Positions 16,579 to 25,473 of a stretch of DNA of 64,000 nt are shown piece by piece (position 1 is the stretch's first letter; each line of letters opens with the position of its first letter). The stretch lies in the NCBI GenBank assembly GCA_963748545.1, contig CAVVJO010000028.1:20805-84804 (forward strand), in the 5' to 3' direction. Both the position numbers and the translations under genes were made by a program. The DNA is from Roseiarcus sp963748545. Its GTDB lineage: Bacteria > Pseudomonadota > Alphaproteobacteria > Rhizobiales > Beijerinckiaceae. The notes beneath the pieces were generated by a model, which was not told the DNA's origin, ran no database searches, and was given only the letters and a program-made list of their open reading frames with translations.

Positions 16579-17165
16579 GGCGCCAGCATAGAGGGGATCG
16601 CATCCGGCGCCAGCGGCGGCGCGCGGCGGCGGCGCCCAGGGTCTTGCAGAGCCGTCGACGCGCTCCCTTTCGCCGCATTTCGTCCCGTCCGCCTGCGGAC
16701 AGGCAGGCGAGCTTGCGCTTCCAAAGAGAGATCGAACTCGAGGGACGCTTGGCCCGGCGAAACCCGTGGAGGAACGTCCGCACACAGGGGCGGGATGCTC
16801 AAAAGATGTTGCAAAAAGAGCACATTGGCCACCGAAATATCTTGACGGCGCCAGCGCTCCGACCGTCGCAGTCAGAGGTTCAGATCGGGGCGCCCGACGT
16901 TCGTCTCCATTAATCTATGGAAATCATTGACTTTCGTCTGTTGCATGGCTGCCATAATTTCGTCATCGGCTCGCCATGGCTCAAAAAGGCCGCGTGGCTG
17001 TCGTGATTTCCGGCCGTTTGCGCCCCTAGCGGCGATCCTAAATCCTGATTTAGTGTGCGCCGCAATGCGTGGGGACACCGCGCCGCGGACGGAAAACATA
17101 ACGACGCGTCCGGCACCGGCAATTCAGGATCATGCGCGAGCGCGCTGTGAGTTCAGGGGCTTACG
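16579..17165. other. Long non-coding leader region before the porin
   Basis: No convincing gene in 587 bases. It is less GC-rich than its surroundings between about 16800 and 17060. A perfect inverted repeat CTAAATC-CT-GATTTAG (17038-17053) lies 113 bases before the porin start and could be an operator. TTGACT (16927-16932) with CATAAT (16953-16958) is a weak promoter candidate with too long a spacer. Nothing else recognised. Confidence 0.5.
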
Positions 17166-18915
17166 ATGAAGCGACTTGGGATTGTTCTTATGGCGACCGT
17201 CGGGCTCGCTGCGATGGCCCATGCGGCCGATCTGCCGACGACCAAGGCGCCGGCGGCCGCCCCGAAGCCGAACTGCTACGCCAGTTTCTGGACCTGGCTG
17301 AATTCTTCGGCGAGCGACTGCCCGATCAGCGCTTACGGCATTACGTTCTACGGAACGGCGGACATCGGCTACGGCTACCAGGAATGGGGCACGCGGATCG
17401 ACCCCAGCTCGGACAAGGTCAACTACGGGCTGAACAAGAGCGGCAACGCGCACCATTGGGGCGTCGACCTTCAACGGGCTCAGCACCTCGGTGCTCGGCG
17501 TCAAGATGAAGGAAGACCTTGCTCCGCTCGGGATTCCCGGCTGGTCGCTCATCGGCGTCCTCGAAGCCGGATTCAATCCGACCTCCGGCATGCTGATCAA
17601 CGGCCCGCGAGCGCTGTCCGACAACAACGTCAATTCGGCCGCCGGGCTTTCCACCGTCACCATCAACGGCAAGAAGTACTCGATCTACAACGACTGGCAG
17701 AGCACCAACTTCGATTCGAGCCGCGCGGGACAGTGGGACAACTCGCAAGGCTTTATCGGCGTCAGCAACAACACCTGGGGCACCCTGACCTTCGGCCGCA
17801 CCAACTCGCTGTCGAACGACGTGACGTCGGCTTATGACCCGGTCGCCTCGACCGCTTTCTCGCAGCTCGGGTTCTCGAACTCGTTCGCCGGCTTCGGCAA
17901 CACCGAACTCGTCCGCATCAATACGGCGCTGACCTACCGGCTCGCGATCCCGAATGTCTGGGCGTTCAGCTCGGTCCGGGTCGCCGGCCAGGCTCAGATC
18001 GGCGGCTACAACCTCGACAACGGCGCCACCCAAAGTTACTACGGGCAGCTCGGTTTCGACTGGGGCAACTTCTCTTTCGACGCGGTCGGCGCCTGGGCGC
18101 AGAACGCCGTGTCGCTCTCGACCTACGGCGGCAGCGTCACCGCGTGCGGCGCGGGCGCCGCCGGGATCAGCGTGAGCAACGCCGCCTGGGGCAGCTACTC
18201 CGGCTGCTACAACCCCAACAGCATCGTCAAGGGAACGCTGTCGAACAATACGGGCGTCGAGCTGACGGGCTCCTACAAGTGGGATCGCTTCAAGTTTTAC
18301 GACGGATATATCTACGCCAACCTGTCCAATCCGTCCGATGGGTATGAGGGCGGCTTCTCGACGATCGCAAACGGAATCTTCGTCCCGCCGGGCTCCGTCA
18401 CGTCGACGGACTATCCTCTCGTCAGCAGCAAGGGCGTCATTACCGGGCTCAACGCGCCGGCCTACGCGCAAAACAAGGTTCTCCAGACCCTCTGGACCGG
18501 CGTGAAATATTCGGTTCCGGACGAGTGGATGCGCGGCTGGGGCGCGCTCGATCTCGCCGTCGGCTTCTACTACCAGTGGCAGAACAATTATAACTACAGC
18601 TGGAACACAGGGACAATCAAAGGCGTCCCCTACGGCTACTCCACGCCGGCCGCCTGCACCGGCACCGGCGCGTTCATCAGCAGCAGCAAGTGCGCCGGCG
18701 CCCTGGATTCGATCTCCTTCATGGCTGACTGGAGGCCGCTCAAGCGCCTCGACATCTACGCGGGCGTGATGGTCCAGAACGTCTACGGCGGCCTCGCGAA
18801 CGGCTACTACAACAATCAGTTCTTCTATAATCCGGTCACCAAGACCATTCTGGTCTCGCAGCACGCCTTCACCCAGAACGTCGACCCGACCATCGGCATC
18901 CGCTTCCGGTTCTGA
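17166..18915 (+). CDS. Outer membrane porin, frameshifted
   Basis: Trimeric beta-barrel porin of the alphaproteobacterial large-porin type, 582 residues after repair. The signal peptide MKRLGIVLMATVGLAAMAHA ends in AHA-ADLP. The barrel has alternating strands, and the protein ends in an aromatic-rich strand with terminal Phe (IGIRFRF), the sorting signal for the Bam complex. Other porin features are WGTLTFGRTNSLSNDV and an Asn/Gly/Ser/Tyr-rich composition. The frame breaks near 17458-17467: NKSGNAHHWG is in one frame and STFNGLSTSVLGVKMKED in the next. One extra base in GGGG, or loss of two from a GACTC, would explain it. A strong terminator follows the gene. Confidence 0.9.
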
Positions 18916-18955
18916 GCCCGCCGCGGCGGCCAACGCTTCCTCCCCCAAGACCTCC

Positions 18956-18985
18956 AGCCGCGAACCTTAGGTTCGCGGCTTTTTC
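18956..18985 (+). terminator. Rho-independent terminator of the porin gene
   Basis: Perfect 11-pair stem AGCCGCGAACC (18956-18966) and GGTTCGCGGCT (18970-18980) with a TTA loop, followed by TTTT. It lies 40 bases after the porin stop. Confidence 0.93.
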
Positions 18986-19340
18986 GTTCCTGCAGGCGCA
19001 TCCAGCCGGCCATGGGCAAGACAACTCACGAGCGGCTTGTTTCCTGTCGGCTCCGGGATTCGGACCTTAAATGTGCGCCGCGAGAGAGCGCCGCGTGCAA
19101 GGCTTGAGACGATCTGGCGTATAGGCGCGCGATCCGCTTGATCTTGGGCGCCTTCGCCGGATTCGCGATCCTTACGCCGGTCTTGGCTTGTCCCTTTGCC
19201 GCAATCAGGCAATAAGAGAAACGAAAAAGACTTCGACTGATCGGGAGCGGCGTCGGGCGCGCCGCTAGGCCCGCGACCGGAACAGACGCCGCGCGGCGCG
19301 GCTGAACGGTTCCAAGAGATTGCCGCGCACGGGGTACCCA
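18986..19340. other. Intergenic region, nothing recognised
   Basis: About 355 bases between the porin terminator and a small hypothetical gene. Reading frames here lack coding character. No repeat, hairpin with T-run or tRNA was found by eye. Confidence 0.4.
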
Positions 19341-19583
19341 ATGCCATTCGTGCATCCGCTCGCCAGGGCCTCCAAGGTTTGGACGGCCAAGGGCGCAGAC
19401 GACAGTGAGCACAAGGTTCTTGTCATCGTCACGACCATTCCTCTCGACGCCGAACATAAGGGCTATAAGAAGTCCCTTGTCGAAAAGCTCGCCCGTTCCG
19501 CTCGAGACTACCTCGCAGAATCCAAAGAGGCGGGGTCGTTCGTGATGATCAACCGCCTGAGAGATTGGGCGTCGAAGGCGTAA
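19341..19583 (+). CDS. Small hypothetical protein
   Basis: Eighty-residue protein of unknown function, starting MPFVHPLARASKVW at the ATG 19341 (a TTG at 19320 is an alternative). It is a soluble, charged protein with one likely amphipathic helix (KKSLVEKLARSARDYLAESKE). The composition (strand VLVIVTTIPLD, then helix) looks like a folded protein and not random sequence, but I cannot place it in a family. Confidence 0.5.
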   Translation: MPFVHPLARASKVWTAKGADDSEHKVLVIVTTIPLDAEHKGYKKSLVEKLARSARDYLAESKEAGSFVMINRLRDWASKA

Positions 19584-19747
19584 ACGGGTGCGCGTAGGCC
19601 CGACCGCAGAGAACGCGAGCCGCGACGACGGCATCGGTTGATGCTTGCGCTTTGAGTTCCGGGCCGCGTGAGATAGAATTGCGGCGGCAAACAAGAACGT
19701 CGTCTGACCGGTCCGACGCGGCCGGCTGCGCTTATGTGGGGGTTATC

Positions 19748-20318
19748 ATGACGAGCGTGTTTTCACCGAGAGGGGACGCAACGACCGCCCTGGCGCCGTT
19801 GCGCGCCAAGTGGGGCTGGATCGTCGCGCTCGGCGTCGTCTATCTGGTCGCCGGACTGATCGCGCTGGGCAGCGTGGTCGCGGCGACCGCCGCGAGCGTT
19901 CTCGTTGTCGGCGTGATGATGATCGTCGCCGGCGTGTTCGAAGTGATCAACGCCTTTCAGGTCAAGACCTGGGGGCGGTTCATCGTCTGGCTGCTGCTCG
20001 GCGTCCTATATATCGTGGCGGGGTTCGTGGCATGGGACAATCCGTTCCTGACCGCAATTTGGCTCACGCTGATCCTCGGCGCCGCCCTGGTCGCCTCCGG
20101 CGTGGTGCGAAATCTTCCTCGCGTTCAATATGAAGCAGGGATCGCCCTGGGTTTGGGTCGTGATATCCGGCCTCATCACCCTGGTCCTGGGGCTCATCAT
20201 CCTGGCGCATTGGCCATTTTCCGCCGTCTACACGCTCGGCATCTTCCTGGGAGTCGATCTTGTGTTCGCCGGCGCGAGCTGGATCGGCCTCGGTCTTGGC
20301 CTGAAGAACGCGGCCTGA
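19748..20318 (+). CDS. HdeD/DUF308 membrane protein, frameshifted
   Basis: Inner-membrane protein of 189 residues after repair, with six hydrophobic segments in the pairwise-repeat pattern of the HdeD (DUF308) family, linked to acid resistance in enterobacteria. Typical segments are WGWIVALGVVYLVAGLIALG, GVMMIVAGVFEVINAFQVK and WVWVVISGLITLVLGLIIL. The frame breaks at 20110-20112: CGAAATC should read CGAATC so that VVR continues as IFLAFNMKQGSPW. The corrected site is GAATC, a CcrM GANTC site. A sequencing error is more likely than a real mutation. Confidence 0.85.
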
Positions 20319-20439
20319 CGCTCGCCGAGCGGGCCCGAGAAAGCCTCGCTCGCCGGAAAGAGCGAGCGGCTGCGGGGGCGGGTTGGATATCGGCGGCGCG
20401 GGCGTGACGTCGCAGGATCGAGTTCCCGCGGAAGGGACG

Positions 20440-21594
20440 ATGACCCGCTTCCTCTCGGGCGAAACCCTCGCCTCACTTAAAGACAAGGCCGGCGAACTCG
20501 GCTTCGAGGCCTGCGGCGTTGCGGCGGCCGAGCCGCCGCCGGAAATGGCGGAGCGGCTGTCTGCCTGGCTCGCCGAGGGGTTTCAGGGCGAAATGGGCTG
20601 GATGGCGGAGACGTTCGCACGGCGCGTCGATCCGCGGGCGCTGATGCCGAGCGCGCGCAGCCTCATCCTGGTGGGCCTCAATTACGGACCGGAAGAGGAC
20701 CCGCGGGCGGCGCTCGCGCTAAAAACGCGCGGCGCGATTTCAGTCTACGCCCGCCATCGCGACTACCACGACGTCCTCAAGGGCAAGCTGAAGGCGCTGG
20801 CGGCCCACCTGGCGGCGGCGGTCAAACCGGAGACGGCGAACGTGAAGGTGTTCGTCGACACGGCGCCCTTGATGGAGAAGCCGCTCGCGGCGCTGGCCGG
20901 GATCGGCTGGCAGGGAAAGCACACCAACCTCGTCTCGCGCCAATTCGGCTCGTGGCTCTTTCTCGGGGCGATCCTCACCGACCTCGCGCTCGAGCCCGAC
21001 GGGCCCGAGGCGGACCACTGCGGGACCTGCCGAGCGTGTCTGGACGCCTGTCCGACAGGCGCCTTTCCCGCGCCCTATCGGCTCGACGCGCGCCGTTGCA
21101 TCTCCTACCTCACGATCGAGTTGAAAGGACCGATCCCCCGGACCCTGAGGCCTGCGATCGGCAATCGGATTTACGGCTGCGACGACTGTCTCGCCGTCTG
21201 TCCCTGGAACAAGTTCGCCGCGCTCGGCCGCGAGGCCAAGCTCGCCGCGCGTGAGGACTTGAACGCGCCGGCGCTCGCGGAATTGGCGGCGCTCGAGGAC
21301 GCCGCCTTCCGCGCCCGTTTTTCCGGCTCGCCGATCAAGCGGATCGGACGGGCGCGCTTCGTCCGCAACGTCCTGATAGCGATCGGCAACGCGCGCAACC
21401 CTCTGCTTGCCGATGCAGCGCTTGCGCGCCTCGACGACCAGAGCCCACTCGTCCGGGGCGCAGCCGTGTGGGCCCTGGCGGCGATTCTTCCCGAAGAAGA
21501 CTTTTCCCGTCTTGCCGAGGCGCGAGCGGGCGACGAACAGGACGTCGAGGTCGCGGAGGAATGGCGCATCGCTCTCCGCGCGCCCGATCCTTAA
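20440..21594 (+). CDS. queG: tRNA epoxyqueuosine(34) reductase
   Basis: Cobalamin- and iron-sulfur-dependent enzyme (384 residues) that reduces epoxyqueuosine to queuosine at the tRNA wobble position. The two cubane sites are visible: Cys194, 197, 200 and 204 in CGTCRACLDACP, and Cys220, 247, 250 and 254 in CDDCLAVCPW. Asp140 (VFVDTAPLMEKPLA) is the family's catalytic Asp. The ATG at 20440 follows GGAAGGG; an upstream ATG at 20383 adds an unconserved stretch. A C-terminal HEAT-like part follows the ferredoxin domain. Probably a single gene. Confidence 0.95.
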   Translation: MTRFLSGETLASLKDKAGELGFEACGVAAAEPPPEMAERLSAWLAEGFQGEMGWMAETFARRVDPRALMPSARSLILVGLNYGPEEDPRAALALKTRGAISVYARHRDYHDVLKGKLKALAAHLAAAVKPETANVKVFVDTAPLMEKPLAALAGIGWQGKHTNLVSRQFGSWLFLGAILTDLALEPDGPEADHCGTCRACLDACPTGAFPAPYRLDARRCISYLTIELKGPIPRTLRPAIGNRIYGCDDCLAVCPWNKFAALGREAKLAAREDLNAPALAELAALEDAAFRARFSGSPIKRIGRARFVRNVLIAIGNARNPLLADAALARLDDQSPLVRGAAVWALAAILPEEDFSRLAEARAGDEQDVEVAEEWRIALRAPDP

Positions 21595-21660
21595 TCTCGT
21601 TGCCGCGATCGCCGCCGGCTTTGGCTTGTCGCCGGCCCGGCGTTCGCCGGTCGCTGGGTC

Positions 21661-21849
21661 TTAGTGGGCGCCGACCGCTTCGGTCTCGTGCCTCAACTTC
21701 TCGATCTCGTCTTTGAGGTGCAGCTTCTTGACCTTCAGTTCGTGGACCTTGACGTCGTCTGCGGCCGGATGACTTTCTTCGGCCTGGATCGCTTCTTCAA
21801 TCGCCTGATGACGGCGCACCAGCTCGTTGAGATGCGAGTTGATCGACAT
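21661..21849 (-). CDS. YdcH-like (DUF465) protein
   Basis: Small soluble protein of 62 residues, almost entirely a helical hairpin: MSINSHLNELVRRHQAIEEA, then VKVHELKVKKLHLKDEIEKL. This is the DUF465/YdcH pattern, common in alphaproteobacteria and of unknown function. A second member lies divergently at 22178. The ATG at 21849 fits the family's usual start, better than a longer frame reaching 21939. Confidence 0.85.
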   Translation of the reverse strand: MSINSHLNELVRRHQAIEEAIQAEESHPAADDVKVHELKVKKLHLKDEIEKLRHETEAVGAH

Positions 21850-22177
21850 GGACGTAAACCTCCGGTTGATCCAAAACGACAGAAGTTTGACACAACGGTC
21901 AGCGCGCGCAAGCGACAAAATGGCGCAACGGCCGCCCAATCCCCTACCGACGCCAGGGCGTCACCCGTTGCAAGAAGGTGGCTCCGTGAAGGGCCGCGAA
22001 AGCGGCGCAAACCGGCCCAAAACCGCCCGGATCGTTCGTCCCGACCCTCGTCCGGGGGCCGGGCCTCGATTGGCCGGAGACAGCCCGAAACTCTTGCCTC
22101 CGCTTGCCGGCGCGCCCATAGTCCAGACTGGAGCCGGACGCTTCTGAGCGCCCGACGGGCTGTCGCGTGGGGAATGG
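21850..22177. other. Divergent intergenic region
   Basis: 328 bases between two divergently transcribed YdcH-like genes. It must hold both promoters, but I could not pick convincing -35/-10 pairs. No hairpin or repeat stands out. Confidence 0.4.
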
Positions 22178-22399
22178 ATGGACAAGGAGCTGAGCGAGGA
22201 GGAGCGCGCCGTCCTCGTCGCCCTGATCGAGCGATTACGGGAGGAGCACCGCGACCTCGACACCGCGATCGAGGCGCTGAGCCACGCCGGCCAGGGCGCG
22301 GACCGGCTTCAACTGCAACGCCTGAAGAAGCGAAAGCTCCTGCTGCGCGACCGGCTCGTTCTGATCGAGGACCAGTTGACGCCCGACATCATCGCGTGA
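22178..22399 (+). CDS. YdcH-like (DUF465) protein
   Basis: Helical protein of 73 residues: LSEEERAVLVALIERLREEH, then RLQLQRLKKRKLLLRDRLVL and the family ending TPDIIA. It is a divergent relative of the protein at 21661 and is followed after seven bases by a ChaB-like gene, so these two form an operon. Function unknown. Confidence 0.82.
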   Translation: MDKELSEEERAVLVALIERLREEHRDLDTAIEALSHAGQGADRLQLQRLKKRKLLLRDRLVLIEDQLTPDIIA

Positions 22400-22406
22400 G
22401 CCTCCA

Positions 22407-22616
22407 ATGCCCTATCGGGTCAACGTCGATCTGCCCGCTTCCGTCCGCGATCATTTGCCGGAGCACGCCCAGGACATTTTTCGCGAGACGTTCAATGCGG
22501 CCTACGCGGCGCACGCGCACGATCCCCGTCAGGAGGAGGCGGCGTTCCGCATCGCCTGGGCGGCTGTGAAGCGGTCGTACGAAAAGGATGGGGACGCCTG
22601 GGTTCGGAAGGCGTGA
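22407..22616 (+). CDS. ChaB family protein
   Basis: Protein of 69 residues matching ChaB, annotated elsewhere as a regulator of cation transport but without a firmly known function. Visible features are DLPASVRDHLPEHAQDIFRE, the helical FNAAYAAHAHDPRQEEAAFR and IAWAAVKRSYEKDGDAWVRK. It lies directly behind a YdcH-like gene. Confidence 0.88.
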   Translation: MPYRVNVDLPASVRDHLPEHAQDIFRETFNAAYAAHAHDPRQEEAAFRIAWAAVKRSYEKDGDAWVRKA

Positions 22617-22860
22617 GTTTTGAGGCCTGAGTGATCCGCGATCGCCAGGGGCAATTGGCGCGTTCCGCGCCCCGCCGCGGCGTTTGACGCCGAAGGACCT
22701 CTATACCGACTGCGCCGTCCCGCTCCGGGCCGTTTTCGATTGATCGAGGCCTTTCGCAGCCGCCGCGGCGCTTGTTGGGCGGGTCGCGGAAGACGCTGGC
22801 GTCATAGGAACGCGCGAGCAGCCAGCGCCATACGAGGCTCGCGCATGCTAGACTGCGCTC

Positions 22861-24273
22861 ATGACCTTGAAGACCATCGTCGCGGGTGTTCTGCGAGTTG
22901 CCTACCAGGAGCATGGCCCCGCCGACGGCTGGCCCTGCCTTCTCGGCCACGGCTTCCCATACGATGTCCACGCCTTTGCGGGGGTCGCGCGCCTCCTCGC
23001 CGATGCGGGCGCGCGGGTGATCGTCCCGTACCTGCGCGGCTTTGGGCCAACCCGCTTCCTCGACTTCGACGCGCCGCGCTCCGGCCAGCAGGCCGCCCTC
23101 GGCGCGGACCTCCTGGCGCTCCTCGACGCGCTGGGAATCGAGCGCGCAGTGCTCGGCGGCTACGACTGGGGCGGGCGCGCGAGTTGCGTCGTCTCGGCGC
23201 TGTGGCCGGAACGCGTCGTCGCGCTCGTCTCGGGCAATTCCTACAACATCCAGAATATCGCTCGGGCGATGACGCCCGCGACGCCGGCGGAAGAGGCCGC
23301 GCTCTGGTACCAGTACTACTTCCACAGCGAGCGCGGCCGGATTGGCCTGACAAAAGACAGGCGTGGGATCGCGCGGTACTTGTGGCGGCAATGGTCGCCG
23401 ACCTGGGAATTCGACGACGCGACCTTCGAACGCACGGCGGAGGCCTTTTACGCGCCCGACTTCGTCGATGTGGCGATTTATTCCTACCGGCATCGTTACG
23501 GGCTCGTCGACGGCGATTCAGCCTATGCAGAGTTCGAGGCCCGGCTTGCGACCCAGCCGCCGATCCGCGTCCCGGCCGTCACCATCGACGGCGAAAAGGA
23601 TGGGGTGAACTTCGGCACGGCTTCCCATGCGCGAAAGTTTTTGGGCCGCCATGCGCATCGCGTGTTCGCCAACGCCGGGCACAACCTGCCCCAGGAGCAA
23701 CCGCAGGCCTTCGCGCAAGCCGTTCTGGACGCGCGCGCAATGGCGCTCGCGGGGGGCGTCGCGCCGCTCGTCGTCCGCGACGCGCGCGCCGACGAACTCG
23801 AGGCGATCGGGCGGATGATGGTCGCGGTCTATTCGGGGCTCGAGGGCTTCCCGAACCCCGAATTGCAGCCTGAGGCCTATCAGGCGCTGGCCGGAATCGG
23901 CGAGGAGGCCTCCAGGCCGGATGCGCGGCTCCTTGTCGCGCTCGAAAACGGGCAGATCGCCGGAGCGGTCGTCTTCTACGCCAATATGGCCGCTTACCGC
24001 CCGGGCGGGTCGGCGCCGCATGAGAGCGAGGCCGCCGGTTTCCGCTTCCTCGTCGTCGATCCCCAGGCGCGCGGCCGGGGACTCGCGGCGGCGTTGATCG
24101 AACAGGGCATTGCGCTTGCGAGGGCGGGTCGCCGCCGCCGTCTCGTGGTCCACGCGACCGAGGCGATGCCCGCAGCGCGGGCGATCCTTACGGCCCGCGG
24201 GTTTCGGCGCGCCCCCGACCTCGATTTTGCCCAGGGCTCTCAACCGGTCCACGGGTTCCGCCTCGCGCTGTAG
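22861..24273 (+). CDS. Alpha/beta hydrolase fused to a GNAT acetyltransferase
   Basis: Two-domain cytoplasmic protein of 470 residues. Residues 1-295 are an alpha/beta hydrolase whose nucleophile elbow reads GGYDWGG; Asp102, not Ser, is the nucleophile, which places it with epoxide hydrolases and haloalkane dehalogenases. His274 (NAGHNLPQ) completes the active site, and HGFPYD near residue 30 is the oxyanion segment. Residues 303-470 are a GNAT domain with the acetyl-CoA loop VVDPQARGRGLAAAL (398-412). The domains are joined in one frame without a break. The natural substrates are unknown; together they could hydrolyse and then acetylate, or acetylate a toxic compound. Confidence 0.85.
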   Translation: MTLKTIVAGVLRVAYQEHGPADGWPCLLGHGFPYDVHAFAGVARLLADAGARVIVPYLRGFGPTRFLDFDAPRSGQQAALGADLLALLDALGIERAVLGGYDWGGRASCVVSALWPERVVALVSGNSYNIQNIARAMTPATPAEEAALWYQYYFHSERGRIGLTKDRRGIARYLWRQWSPTWEFDDATFERTAEAFYAPDFVDVAIYSYRHRYGLVDGDSAYAEFEARLATQPPIRVPAVTIDGEKDGVNFGTASHARKFLGRHAHRVFANAGHNLPQEQPQAFAQAVLDARAMALAGGVAPLVVRDARADELEAIGRMMVAVYSGLEGFPNPELQPEAYQALAGIGEEASRPDARLLVALENGQIAGAVVFYANMAAYRPGGSAPHESEAAGFRFLVVDPQARGRGLAAALIEQGIALARAGRRRRLVVHATEAMPAARAILTARGFRRAPDLDFAQGSQPVHGFRLAL

Positions 24274-24683
24274 GCAAGTCCCCGATCCGCGGCCCGGCTG
24301 CCCGATCGTCGAGCGATCATTGTGTTGACAAGCGGGCGCGCTTGTTCCATCTTTGTTCCTGTCGAGGAGGCGCGTCAGGCGCGGCGGCGGATTGGGGCTA
24401 TAGCGGTCGTTGCGAGCGGCGCAAGGCCTTGAAAAGATTGAAAACGGCAAGGGGCAAGTCTTGTCCGGAGTTGGCACGGATTTGGGCTCGGCGCCACGCG
24501 CCGGCGCCTCCCGCTTGGGCCTCCGGCCACGGCCTATCGATGACGCGCGCGCGGGATTAGAGAACGCCCGTAAACTATGCGTTTTGGTCAGGATGCGACG
24601 CCCGGCGGATCGACAATCGCGCCGCAATCCCTTGAAAAGGCTCGATTTCGGACTCGAGAACGGCAGCCGGCCTCCGGCTCGCC
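24274..24683. other. Intergenic region, nothing recognised
   Basis: 410 bases between the convergent hydrolase-acetyltransferase gene and the sugar transport operon. Short frames here look random. No clear terminator was seen for either gene. Confidence 0.4.
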
Positions 24684-25469
24684 TCAGCTCGTCATGGCCC
24701 CGGGTCCGGGGATGGCGCCGGGCGGGCATTTGCCGAGGATGATCATGCCAAGCACCTCGTCCTTGGTCATGTCGGACACGCGGCCGGAGCCCACGACCTG
24801 CCCGTTCTTCATCACCGTCACGCGGTCGGCGAGGTCGAACACGTCATGGATGTCGTGGCTGATGAGAAAGATGCCGATGCCTTCCTCCTTGAGCTGCTTG
24901 ACCAGTTCGCCGACCTGCGCGGTCTCGGCGGGTCCGAGCGCCGCGGTCGGCTCGTCCATGATCAGGATCCGGGCGTTGAAGTGGATCGCGCGCGCGATCG
25001 CGACCGACTGCCGCTGGCCTCCCGAGAGCGCGATCACCGGCTCCTTGAAGCGGCGGAAATTCGGGTTCAGCCGCCCCATCACCTTGCGCGCCTCGGCCTC
25101 CATCGAGGCGTCGTCCAGCGTTCCCCAGCGGGTCAGCAGTTCGCGGCCGAGGTAGAGATTCGAGGCGGCGTCGACGTTGTCGGCGAGCGCGAGCGCCTGG
25201 TAGACGGTCTCGATGCCATAGTTCTTGGCGTCACGCGGATTGTTGATCGTGGCTTCCTGGCCGTTGATGAAGATCTGGCCCGTGTCGCGCTTGTAGGCGC
25301 CGCTGAGGATTTTGATCAGGCAAGTCTTTCCGGCGCCGTTGTGGCCGAGCAGGCCCACGACCTCGCCGGGGTAGAGATCGATATAGGCGTGATCGACGGC
25401 CTTGACGCCGCCGAAGGCGATCGAGATGTCCTTCATCTCGACCAGCGGAGTGCGGACCTGAGCGTCCAT
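24684..25469 (-). CDS. Sugar ABC transporter ATP-binding protein, single domain
   Basis: ATPase of 261 residues energising the sugar importer encoded with it. Walker A is GHNGAGKTCLIK, the signature is LSGGQRQSVAIARAI and Walker B is ILIMDEPTAALG. It has only one nucleotide-binding domain, like rhizobial FrcA, whereas E. coli XylG has two. The ATG at 25469 lies just four bases after the permease stop, so a short N-terminus is preferred over the longer frame. It is last in the operon binding protein-permease-ATPase. Confidence 0.9.
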   Translation of the reverse strand: MDAQVRTPLVEMKDISIAFGGVKAVDHAYIDLYPGEVVGLLGHNGAGKTCLIKILSGAYKRDTGQIFINGQEATINNPRDAKNYGIETVYQALALADNVDAASNLYLGRELLTRWGTLDDASMEAEARKVMGRLNPNFRRFKEPVIALSGGQRQSVAIARAIHFNARILIMDEPTAALGPAETAQVGELVKQLKEEGIGIFLISHDIHDVFDLADRVTVMKNGQVVGSGRVSDMTKDEVLGMIILGKCPPGAIPGPGAMTS

Positions 25470-25473
25470 GATG

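Noticed and set aside
15697..16845. 382-codon plus-strand frame
   Set aside because: Antisense shadow of the MfnB-FolB gene; charged, repetitive composition typical of GC-rich opposite frames.
22492..23493. 333-codon minus-strand frame
   Set aside because: Antisense of ChaB and the hydrolase domain, both of which have clear motifs.
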